Source: Symsagittifera roscoffensis (lineage: Eukaryota > Xenacoelomorpha > Acoela > Convolutidae). From it: a stretch of DNA of 64,000 bases. The position numbers and the translations under genes were made by a program. This document shows positions 53,650-64,000 of the stretch, in pieces. Each line of letters opens with the position of its first letter. Position 1 is the first letter of the stretch. The notes beneath the pieces are model-generated. The model did no database searches, was not told the origin of the DNA, and saw only the letters and a list, made by a program, of their open reading frames with translations. The stretch lies in assembly GCF_963678635.1 (NCBI RefSeq), contig NC_087069.1:55885175-55949174 (forward strand), in the 5' to 3' direction.

Positions 53650-56515
53650 AGACATATTGGTGATACTCGTTATCAGTGAGTGAGCCCTACTACTCATTAT
53701 CTTGTCTTCCATTGCCCACATGAGCTCCTAAAAAGCAGTTTCTATCATCTGAGGCTTTTTGAAAACAGCTTACAAGCAAAGAAGCGCTTTGAAAAAGCTC
53801 ACTAACCAACGGAATTAAAAATATCGTTCCATTGAAGAATTTGAAGAACAACTGACAGAAGAAATCTCCTATTCAGCAGCTATTAAAGATGTTCAGCCTA
53901 GCCTCGGTTTCATTTGTCATTGAAATTGAAAAAATTTCAGATGATCTGGCAGTATTTTTCTCTGTGTTATTCAATCGAAATGCAACATCTCAAAAGAGTC
54001 AAAAATTTTTTTAACTCAGAAGACGACGATGATCGCCATTCCGTCAGCAGCTCTAGCACTGTTTCCAACCATCGGTCATTTTTGGTATCCGTAGCTGTAT
54101 ATCTCAGCTCCAACTTTTTGTCAGCATCAACAGTGACTACAACATTTTCGATAGCTAGCATTTTCCATTTTTGGCTACACATTTTCGATTCTTGGCATCC
54201 ATAACTGTATATCTCAGCTCCAAATTTTGTCAGCATCAACAGTTACTACAACATTTTCGATAGCTAGCATAGTCCTTTATTGAGGTACAATTTCAGGAAT
54301 CAACGTCCAACTTTTAGAGCAACTTGGGAAGCGCGCTCTACGACCAATCTCCTTCTATGAATATAAAGAAAAAATTTACAGCCCCCATGCATCTCTCGTT
54401 ACACAGAGAAGTTCTTCTGGTTTTGTGGTGCGATATCATATAAAATTTTTGCCTCGCAAAGTTTTCTTGAAATCACGGTAAAAGAAGCACTTTGTGAAAC
54501 TTCACTCATACAGTGAGTCTAACAGTAATCCTATTGAGGTACATTGACGCGTTCAGTTTTTTCCACGCCAAACAACCGTTTTGGCGGAAACATCAGGTTA
54601 TTTTATGACAACAAATCAACCAACTAGTTTGTTCTTCTGACAGAAAATGATCTGCATTTCGACCCACCTGAAGAAATGGCGAGCAGCTGTGATTACAAAA
54701 AACCAGTTTGACTTGCTGTGCAAATTCTTTTAAGTTGAAAGGATTCAAACTTCCCGGTATCCGATTATGTCCAAACATGATGGGGATCCTCTGTCCTTAC
54801 AAAAAAGCGGGTTATCTTGCAGTGCAAACTTCTTTAATTGAAAAGGATTCAAACTTTTGGGTACCCGATAAGGCTTAAACACGACGGGGATCCTTATGAT
54901 TGGAATTACTGGTTTGCAATTGCCCAAACTGCAAATGGAAACAATCAAAGATATAGTCATATTGAAAAAATAACGTATTTGCAATCATAATACTTTGGAA
55001 ACGCCAAACATTCGGTTGGGAGTTTCAAAACAAATTTAGTTTGAAAACTCATGGCATAGAATATATACCTTGATCGACTTCTGAAAAATTACCTTGATCG
55101 AAAGGCTGAAAAATTAAGCAAATCCTTGCAAAAACCTATAGTTGCAGCCTCAAAAAATATATACCGTAGGATCTAATTTTAAAGATCACTTCAAAACCAG
55201 CAAGGGTTTGAATTTTAGACCGAAATCAAAACTTTCCATCTCGGATCAACGGAAAATCACTTCGAAATTTGTTTGTCCGGTTGATCAACAAATCGTTGAC
55301 CAGAGTTTGTAAAAATCTCATTTGACAAAAAAATTGAGCAGCTCAAACAGCTTTTGTTAAACTGTTTGTAAGGTCAAAAATTGAATGACTGTAAATATGA
55401 AAAGCGGTGCAGAGTTTTAAACCAGTTGCAGCTGAAGCGCCACATCATCGACAATCAACCACGGTCAGTGCTGATACCCACTTAGTGATGAGACTCTAAC
55501 CCATGATTATATAAAAATGGCTTCAATCTGATCAAAATCATTCTGAAACTTTTCAATCGATTGCTGATAACAAAGAAATTAACGAAGATTTAGGTATTTT
55601 TGCTGAAGAAACGCTTATAACGAAGCCGCAGTAAAAGATGTTTATGATGCTACAAACACGGCACTGTGTAAAATCTTGTCTTATATTGCAATAATGTTCG
55701 ACCCATTGGATTTCTCACGCCGTTCGTGATCATTTTTAAAACAATTTTAGAGAATTTTCGGCCTTCGGGAATGGTTTGGATTGACAAAAATCCTGAAGAA
55801 TTATCACCAGTCATCAAGAAAAGACTGACTCGATGTCGTGAAATATTTTTGGTATGTGTTTTTCGTTTCATAGCAATCTTGTTTTTTTTATCTCCAAAAT
55901 TACATGATTTCGTAGACGCCTCCCAAAGCGTTATGGCGTCTTGCGTCTACCTTCCAGTTGAAAAAGCTTCTCATATTTGCTCGTACCCAAGCTTCTCATA
56001 TCTGTCTGAAACAAGATACTATTCAAAATTTGGATTTACGGGCAGCTTTTTTAGTAGCCCGGATTCATAACTTCGTTGTGGACAAAACTATTTTAATTTT
56101 TCAGAAATCCATTTCTGGACAGATAGCACAACCGTTTTGTTTTGGCTGAAACCGTGCTTAAAATTAAAAATTGTTCTGTGCCATCGAAAATGGATCAAAG
56201 GAATATTCCTGCAGATCATGAAAATGGTGGCATCCTCCGTCTAGGCATATGCCGCTTTTGGATAACTCCACCAAAACTTCTTTTGCCACCTATTATAGCA
56301 ACCAATTGCACTTCGTGCTACAAAATCTCGGCTAGATTCTACTCGTTTTTCGGGTCGGCTTAGCTTTTTGCGTGCTGCAACCCGCGTAGTGCGACAGCGT
56401 TCTACGCTTCTAACCCGGAAAAATTGAAACCCATCTATCAATGATCGCAAAAAAGCGTTGCTGTTTGCTCAATCCCAGCAACTTTTCTGATATTTTGAAG
56501 AAGCTACGATAGAGT
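53650..56515 (+). pseudogene. BEL/Pao gag-RT block A (decayed)
   Basis: Block A parallels block B along most of its length. Its 3' half contains MFDPLGF-type text (about 55694, NVRPIGFLTPF after frameshift), MVWIDKNPEELSPVIKKRLT and VDASQSVMASCVYL, which fit the BEL/Pao RT-RNase H connection and RNase H start. Then comes a degenerate NPADH-like motif. The 5' half would be gag and protease. A roughly 113-base tandem repeat (AAACTTC-CGGTATCCGA...GGGGATCC) lies at 54700-54895. No long open frame is left. Confidence 0.7.
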
Positions 56516-56594
56516 GAACCGTTAGACAAAGCTTCGCTTTCTTTTGGGACACATAAGAAATAGAAGTCTCAAGTGCTTCCTGCAGTACTTTTTC

Positions 56595-59500
56595 AGTGAT
56601 ATTCGCTATCAGTGAGTGAGCCCTACTACTCATTATCGTGTCTTGCATTGCACACACGAATTCTTCGAAAGCAGTTTCTATCATCTGAGGTTTTTTGAAA
56701 ATGGCTTAAAAGCAAAGAAGCACTATGAAAAAGCTCACTAACAAATGAAATTAAAATTATAGTTCCATAGAAGAACTTTAAGAACAACTGACAGAGGAAA
56801 TCTCCCATTCAGCAGACATTCAAGATGTTCAGCCTAGCCTCGGTGAATTAGTTTCATGTATCAATGAAATTGAAAAATTTCAGATGATCTGCCAGCAATT
56901 TTTTCTGTGTTACGCAATCGAAAATGCAACATCTCAAAAGAGTCAAAAAAAGTTTTAATTCAGAAGACGACGATGATCGCCATTCCGTCAGCATTTTTAT
57001 CACAATTTCCAACCAGCAGACGTTTTTGGCATCAAAAACTACATTTCTCAGCTCCAACTTGTTGTCAGCGTCATAACAATTTCGATAGCTAGCTTCTCGA
57101 ATAATCCTATCCTGAAGTACAATTTGAGGGATCAACATCCCTTTAATAGAGCTTAACGATGGAAGCTTGCTCTACGACCAATCTCACTCGATGAATTTAC
57201 AGAAACGATTTACAGCCTTCATTCATCTCTCGTTACACCGAGAATTTTTTCGTGACAACACGGGAAAAGGACTTTATGAGTCATCAACTCATCCAGCGAA
57301 ACAAGCAAAAATGTTCAACAGTGATACATTTGAGGTTCATTGACGCGTTCAGTTTTTTTCCAAACAACCATTTTGAAACATCAGGTTATAATATGACAAC
57401 AAATAAACAAAATCTTTTGTTCTTCTGGGAGAAAATGTTCTACATTTGGACCGTCTGAAGAAGTTTTGAGCAGCTGTCATTAAAGTAAACCGGTTTATCT
57501 CGCAGTGCAAACTCTTTTAATATAAAATTGTTCAAACTTCCGGTATCCGACTTCGTTCAAAAATGATGGGGATTATCTGTCATTTCAAAAACAGGTTTAT
57601 CTTGCAGTGCAAACTCTTTTAAATTAAAAGGATTCAAACGTCTGGTTAACAGATAAGACCCAAACATAATGAGGATCCTCTGGATTGGATTTATTGGTTT
57701 GAAATGCTCCAAACTACAAATGGAAACAATCAAGGAACTAGTCATATAAAAAAATCAAGGTATTTGCAATCATATTACTTTGGAAACTCCAAATAATTGA
57801 TTGGGGGTTTCAAAATAGACTTAGTCAGTATAACCAAGCAATTGACTAACTTATACGAGGAACTAGAAAACCCAAAAGTTTAGTATCAGTTTTGATCAAG
57901 CAACTTGAACGCCCTCATTTGCGTGATCCAATCATTTCCGTGAAGTTTTCAGTTTCTTATTCCGTGAAGTTTTCACATTTTCATAGCAAGCTTATTCATA
58001 ACGTTCAGAAAAACGTTAATTACACAAATCTTGCGTCGAGTAGCCTCCCACAAAAAGCTCAGAATAAACTTCCTCCTAGTTTTATTATGAAAAGTGAGGA
58101 GTTTTGCGTCCTTTATGGCCTAGAGTATTCACTTTGATGGACTTCTCTGATAGGCTGAAAAATTACGCAAAAATTCGCAAAAACCTAGAGTCGCAGCCTC
58201 AAAAACCATATAACGTAGGATCTACTTTTACTGATCATTTCAAAAACAGCAAGGTTCAGAATATTATGCCGGAAACAAAACTTTTCAACTCAGATCAACA
58301 GAAACCCACTTCGATTTAATTTATTTGTCCGATTGATCAATAAAATCAATATTTGGATCGTTGACAAGAAATAGTAAAACTCTCATTTGACAAAGGAATT
58401 GAGCAGCTAAAACAGCCTTTGCTCTGCTTAAACTGTTGAACGAGTTGAATGACTGTAAACCTCAAAAGCTGTGCACAGTTTAAAAGCAATTGCAGATTTT
58501 AAAAAACCAATCATCGACAATCATGCAAGGTCGGTGCTGACATCCTTTTAGTGAACCCGAAGGCATACTGAATTACTGAAAATCGACTGCAGTTTATGCC
58601 TGTAACTCTTTTTAAGGAAAACAAACTAATCAGGTGTTACGACGCAATAATGGACAACTGCGCAGTTGTTCATACATCTGCAAAGCAACAGCAGGCGAGC
58701 TACAATGAATTACGAAGGTAATAATTGATTTGAATGTTTGAAGCGCTTTTACAACGATATTTGTTCGATACAACTCTTCTATTTGAATGAGTTTGTACAC
58801 TCTCTTCACTCTGCGACATCAAATCATACTACTGTTTAAAATCTCAAACCTGGTTTACATAGAAGTGGTTTCAAATTGACAAAAGTCAATTGGAACGGTT
58901 CTGAAACTCTGCAATCGGTTGTTGATAACAAAAAAATCAACGAAACGAACATCTAGGTATTTATGGGAGTTTTTGTGAAGAAACAGTTATTACAAAACCG
59001 TAGTTAAAACCTGATTATGAAGCTACACACATGCCACTACGTTAAAACTTGTCTTCCATTGCAACAATGTTCGACCCACTGGGTTTTCTCACGCCGTTCG
59101 TCATCACTTTAAAAATTCTTCCCCAGAAGTTTTGGCCTACGGGAATGACATGGAATGACAAAACTCTTGATGAAAAAAAAACAGTCATCAAGAAAAGGCT
59201 GACTCGATGTCGCAAAAATTATTTGATAAGCACTCTTCGGTTGATAGCAATCTCTGATCTGCATAATTACATGATTTCGCAGACGCCTCACAAAGTGCTA
59301 CGGCGTCTCGCGCTTACCTTCCAGTTGAAGAAGCTTCTCATATTTGTTCAAGTTCTATCGTTGCTCGTACTAAAGTAGCTCCTCTGAAACATCATAGTTT
59401 TCAAAACTTGGATTTATAGGCAGATTTTTTAGTAGCCAGGATTCTTAAATTCGTTGAGGACGAATATTTGTTCAGTTTTCAGAAATCCACTTCTGAACAG

Positions 59501-59945
59501 ACAGCACAACTGTACTGACTTGGCTGAAATCGTGCTCAAAACTAGAAATTTTTCTGTGTTATGGGAAATGGATCAAGGGAGCCACATTCCACGCAAGATG
59601 AATCCTGCAGATCATGTAACCAGAGACATCATCCTTTTAGGCAAATACCGCTTTTGGATAACTCCAACAGACTTTCAATTGCAACCTACGATGAAAAACA
59701 ATACAATTGCACTTCACAGTCACTTCACAATAATGCTACAAAAGCTACTGAACCATTTCCTTTTCAATCTCGGCTATGTTCTACTCGTTTTTCGGGTTGG
59801 CTTTGCGTTCTCCATCTTGCAACCTACGTAGTGCAATTTTCTTCTATGCTTCTAACCCGAGAAAATTGAAACCCATCAAAAAATGATTGCGAAAAAAACT
59901 TGCTGTTTGCTCAATCCCATTAAATGTCTTTTCTAAATTTTTCAA
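56595..59945 (+). pseudogene. BEL/Pao gag-RT block B (decayed)
   Basis: A direct repeat of block A that diverges by roughly 10-20 percent with indels. Best-preserved part: IATMFDPLGFLTPFVITLKI at 59058-59117, a hallmark of BEL/Pao polyproteins, followed by TWNDKTLDEKKTVIKKRLTR and an RNase H remnant (DLHNYMISQTPH, frameshifted). KMNPADHVTRDIILLGKYRF at about 59596-59655 matches the conserved stretch after RNase H. The first half contains the same 113-base internal tandem repeat (57493-57675) as block A. Confidence 0.78.
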
Positions 59946-61651
59946 GAAAATACAAGAAAATAAAACTATAGACAAAAAGCAAGCTCCTATCTTTTTCTCC
60001 ACTCTTGGTTTGAACTGTTCTGCTAGCGCGAGGCCGTTTTCGCAACTCTCCATTGAAAGACAGTGCTAAAATTCCCATGATACTTCACGCAAAAGAACAC
60101 TCGACCACACGATTATTGCTGAAGCCTATTCACACTAGATGCATGCATCATGAAGGAGAGTACATCTGCAACTATGTACAGCAGACCTACTTGTGATACA
60201 GATTCGGAAAACAAAATTGCACACGTTGTCTATACTGTCACGGGTTTCAGGGTTTCGGAATAACAATTACTTTATTTTGACCGATTTACAGCAATCAGAT
60301 TTGAGAAACCTGAAAGCGACCTTCGTCCTTTCAAAAAAATTTCTATTGACTATATCGTTTCGTCTTCAGAGCAAACAAAACGCATGCACAAATTATTAAA
60401 CAATCTTGTTCACGTGTTTGACGACAAGCCCATTGGCACGAGCAATACACATCGAGACTGTCTTTCCTCCGACAAGTCAATTACATCCATTTTGCCTTTT
60501 ATAGCCCGAAACGGATTTTCTCACGAATTATTAACGGATAATGCTGCTTATTTCGTTATGTCTCGCAAAGAAATCAAGGCTACTCTAATTCAGAAAGACA
60601 GCAAATCCCTCCGAAAAGTCACAACAAATCACGACATGGATTAGAAATTGAATCCACCATCGGCTCCTCATCTTGGTCGGTTGTGCTAAAGGCTAGTTTT
60701 GATGCTCAAACGAGTTTCTTTAGTCTACTCGCCTCACTCAGGCCTTGTTCAGAACCATCGTGATTGGAACAGAAGGCCTACTCATTTCGCGTTAGCAGTG
60801 AATCGAGGAAGAGTTTTCGCTGACACCCAACAGCTTCTTGACTGGGCCCTGTTCCCTCTTCTTGTCGTCAATGAAAATTGAAATCGACATCTCCAAGATG
60901 TTTACTTCGAAATCATGGAGGATTAAGAAAGAGAGAAAGAGCAGCCTTTTAAAAGCATGTCCTCTGCAATTTTGCGCCCACTCCCATGCGGTGTTTAAAA
61001 AGGAGCCAAAAAGCAGACATGATTAATGTCAGCGTCATCGTTTGGATCCTCGAGGATTACTCCGAGAGGAATATGGCCGAGGGGACGAGTTGCAGATTTA
61101 TTCATAGATCCTGGCGGCTTAGTGCGTTCGTGCTTGGTAAAACAGGGCTGAGGAAAATAACCATATGGGTTTGGTTCTTCCTAGGAAAAACCCAAAGAAC
61201 TCTCCAGAGGATTTTATTACTCATTAAGCTTATGATTATTGATTTGAAAATTGACTTCTAATGGAGTTGTAAGCCCACGCATTAGACTTGATCCCATTGT
61301 TTTATACGTATAGAAAAAAACCAACATCTGGGAAACTAAATGAAAGTATAGACACTTCAAACAAAAGAAAACAAGTTTGAATGACGACCTGTGGTGCAAA
61401 ATTTTTTTCCAAAGAAGGGGTTCTATGTTCAGAGAGCTCACGGAAATTCAGTTTCGCCCACCTAAAAAAAGTTAGACAAATGTTTTCGAAAGTTTTTCGA
61501 AAATCCACGCCACCCCCAACACCTTCGAGAAAATCTTTTATCAACCTCCATAAAAATAGATATAGATTCATATTTAACATATCAATTTTTACCCAATAAT
61601 CTCAAAAAATGTTTTTGATATATAATCGCAGCTTTACAGTATTATCGTAAC
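59946..61651 (+). pseudogene. BEL/Pao integrase, copy 1
   Basis: The integrase N-terminal zinc region is readable at about 60060-60180 (PMILHAKEHSTTRLL...CMHHEG). The core shows FIARNGFSHELLTDNAAYFV with the second catalytic Asp at 60536-60538, then KLNPPSAPHLG across a TAG. A C-terminal part (PRGIWPRGRVADLFIDPGG, about 61046-61110) matches the BEL/Pao GRV motif. It follows block B in register, so the element order is gag-PR-RT-RH-IN. Several stops and shifts disrupt it. Confidence 0.82.
60161..61651 (+). repeat. 1.5-kb direct duplication, unit 1
   Basis: From TACATCTGCAACTATG to TACAGTATTATCGTAAC. Nearly every base is the same in unit 2. It spans the integrase core, the integrase C-terminus and about 400 bases beyond. 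Confidence 0.95.
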
Positions 61652-61657
61652 TCGCTT

Positions 61658-63166
61658 TACATCTGCAACTATGTACAGCAGACCTACTTGTGATACAGAT
61701 TCGGAAAACAAAACTGCACACGTTGTCTATACTGTCACAGGTTTCAGGGTTTCGGAATAACAATTACTTTATTTTGACCGATTTACAGCAATCAGATTTG
61801 AGAAACCTGAAAGCGACCTTCGTCCTTTCAAAAAAATTTCTATTGACTATATCGTTTCGTCTTCAGAGCAAACAAAACGCATGCACAAATTATTAAACAA
61901 TCTTGTTCACGTGTTTGACGACAAGCCCATTGGCACGAGCAATACACATCGAGACTGTCTTTCCTCCGACAAGTCAATTACATCCATTTTGCCTTTTATA
62001 GCCCGAAACGGATTTTCTCACGAATTATTAACGGATAATGCTGCTTATTTCGTTATGTCTCGCAAAGAAATCAAGGCTACTCTAATTGAGAAAGACAGCA
62101 AATCCCTCCGAAAAGTCACAACAAATCACGACATGGATTAGAAATTGAATCCACCATCGGCTCCTCATCTTGGTCGGTTGTGCTAAAGGCTAGTTTTGAT
62201 GCTCAAACGAGTTTCTTTAGTCTACTCGCCTCACTCAGGCCTTGTTCAGAACCATCGTGATTGGAACAGAAGGCCTACTCATTTCGCGTTAGCAGTGAAT
62301 CGAGGAAGAGTTTTCGCTGACACCCAACAGCTTCTTGACTGGGCCCTGTTCCCTCTTCTTGTCGTCAATGAAAATTGAAATCGACATCTCCAAGATGTTT
62401 ACTTCAAAATCATGGAGGATTAAGAAAGAGAGAAAGAGCAGCCTTTTAAAAGCATGTCCTCTGCAATTTTGCGCCCACTCCCATGCGGTGTTTAAAAAGG
62501 AGCCAAAAAGCAGACATGATTAATGTCAGCGTCATCGTTTGGATCCTCGAGGATTACTCCGAGAGGAATATGGCCGAGGGGACGAGTTGCAGATTTATTC
62601 ATAGATCCTGGCGGCTTAGTGCGTTCGTGCTTGGTAAAACAGGGCTGAGGAAAATAACCATATGGGTTTGGTTCTTCCTAGGAAAAACCCAATGAACTCT
62701 CCAGAGGATTTTATTACTCATTAAGCTTATGATTATTGATTTGAAAATTGACTTCTAATGGAGTTGTAAGCCCACGCATTAGACTTGATCCCATTGTTTT
62801 ATACGTATAGAAAAAAAACCAACATCTGGGAAACTAAATGAAAGTATAGACACTTCAAACAAAAGAAAACAAGTTTGAATGACGACCATGAAATATATTT
62901 TGCCTGTGGTGCAAAATTTTTTTCCAAAGAAGGGGTTCTATGTTCAGAGAGCTCACGGAAATTCAGTTTCGCCCACCTAAAAAAAGTTAGACAAATGTTT
63001 TCGAAAGTTTTTCGAAAGTCCACGCCACCCCCAACCCCTTCGAGAAAATCTTTTATCAACCTCCATAAAAATAGATATAGATTCATATTTAACATATCAA
63101 TTTTTACCCAATAATCTCAAAAAATGTTTTTGTTATATAATCGCAGCTTTACAGTATTATCGTAAC
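61658..63166 (+). repeat. 1.5-kb direct duplication, unit 2 (second BEL/Pao integrase copy)
   Basis: Direct copy of unit 1, 7 bases downstream of it, with only a handful of substitutions plus a 17-base insertion (ATGAAATATATTTTGCC, about 62888). It carries the same stops, so duplication came after inactivation. The part behind the integrase (about 62760-63166) may include LTR sequence, but no second LTR is seen to prove it. Confidence 0.95.
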
Positions 63167-64000
63167 ATATAAATCCTTGCACTTGAACCAAAAATAAAAG
63201 AAATTCTTATTAGGATCTTAGCCACAATCAATTACATAATAATCAGTAAAAAATTCAGATTCAGCTAATTTTTTTTGAAAAAATATCCTGATAGGTTTTA
63301 TTTCTATTAAAAATTGGATGAATTTTTTGAGACTCTAAAGAAACAATCCATTCCAAAACCAAGAGCAACAAAAATGAAACATTGTTACAAAGAATTAACA
63401 ATTTTAAGTCTTAAAACAAACTGATGCAAGAAACTGAGACATAAACAAGCAAGGAAATGAAAACACAAGGGCAATAAAAACGAAGAATGGCGGCCATGAA
63501 TGACTAAAAATTGTAAGAAATTCTTCATTTTTGCCAAAAAATATGTCGAATTTCACTTTAATTTTTAGTTTCGATACAACCAGAGGTTATTAATTGAACA
63601 TACAGTGCGCTGAGTTTTGTCACAAACTCGAAAATTATCACAAATCTTCATCACAGTGACGACTCCTTTTCTGTCACCTACCACCAACTGCTACCCACAA
63701 CACAGAAATGGAAACCACATCTATGCTATAGTTAATATATCACTTGAAATTGGCAAATATTGAGCAAAGCTTTATTCAAGGGTTACAATCCTATTCATAT
63801 TGTCTTCCGGATTATTCTTTGAATTTGTAGAATATGCCGCTAAAAAGTATGCAATAATTATTACAAAAGTTTTGTCCAATTACACTTTTATTTTCAGCTA
63901 ATATATATATTTTTTCTATTATAGCCACCGCCAAGCTGTACAAACGAACCTTGAATAATATCACATGAACGCTTCAAACTGAGTGGTTAACATTTACCAG
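63167..64000. other. AT-rich end of window
   Basis: No recognisable gene, repeat or RNA feature. Confidence 0.5.

Noticed and set aside
61381-61599. 72-codon frame inside the duplicated unit as a gene
   Set aside because: It is repeated only because the DNA is duplicated; its 5' part changes with the 17-base insertion in unit 2 and it resembles no protein family.

Overview
This window is transposon-dense, AT-rich nuclear DNA of a eukaryote, most likely an invertebrate animal. The evidence is the co-occurrence of an envelope-bearing Ty3/Gypsy-type element, a second Ty3/Gypsy element, a BEL/Pao element, a Tc1-like DNA transposon, Helentron-like repeats, large minisatellites and a GT-AG intron candidate. 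I found no convincing single-copy host gene, rRNA or tRNA, and the species cannot be told from the sequence.

Layout. 1-5184: the 5' part, on the minus strand, of a retrovirus-like LTR element (copy L). 5185-9951: AT-rich spacer with one Helentron-like end. 9952-10362: solo LTR of the same family. 11421-12840: GC-rich 26-bp minisatellite. 13883-14514 and 15650-16543: foldback elements with CCCGGGTTGA ends. 16752-18093: 113-bp satellite. 20084-21160: two tandem Helentron-like units. 22430-29502: a decayed 7-kb Ty3/Gypsy element. 30217-48952: a complete 18.7-kb retrovirus-like element (copy R). 48957-50530: GATTATAATC-rich DNA. 50539-51435: a Tc1-like remnant. 53650-63166: BEL/Pao remains with an old tandem duplication of the gag-RT part and a very recent 1.5-kb duplication of the integrase part.

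The most interesting object is copy R. Its 410-bp LTRs differ at 3 positions, start TG and end CA, and are flanked by the 4-bp duplication CAAG. It is far larger than the 5-9 kb usual for such elements. Its order is LTR, primer-binding site, a structured leader with a 77-codon ORF, a basic 155-aa ORF overlapping the gag start, a 1,228-codon gag frame, pol (PR-RT-RH-IN), a two-membrane-segment ORF continued in frame by a 381-codon ATG-less reading frame (ORF-X), a signal-peptide-bearing envelope gene, an unrecognised 505-aa gene (ORF-Y), a candidate 3' intron, and the 3' LTR. Splice-donor-like sites in the leader and an acceptor-like site before ORF-X suggest spliced subgenomic mRNAs, as in complex retroviruses. 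Copy L independently preserves the leader hairpins, the 77-codon ORF, the start of the basic ORF and the gag layout.

Copy R carries about nine disabling lesions, so it looks like a recently inserted but already decayed provirus, unless some of the single-base indels are sequencing errors. The genes would have worked together as a virus-like life cycle (particle, replication, integration, membrane fusion) with three or four accessory products of unknown role.
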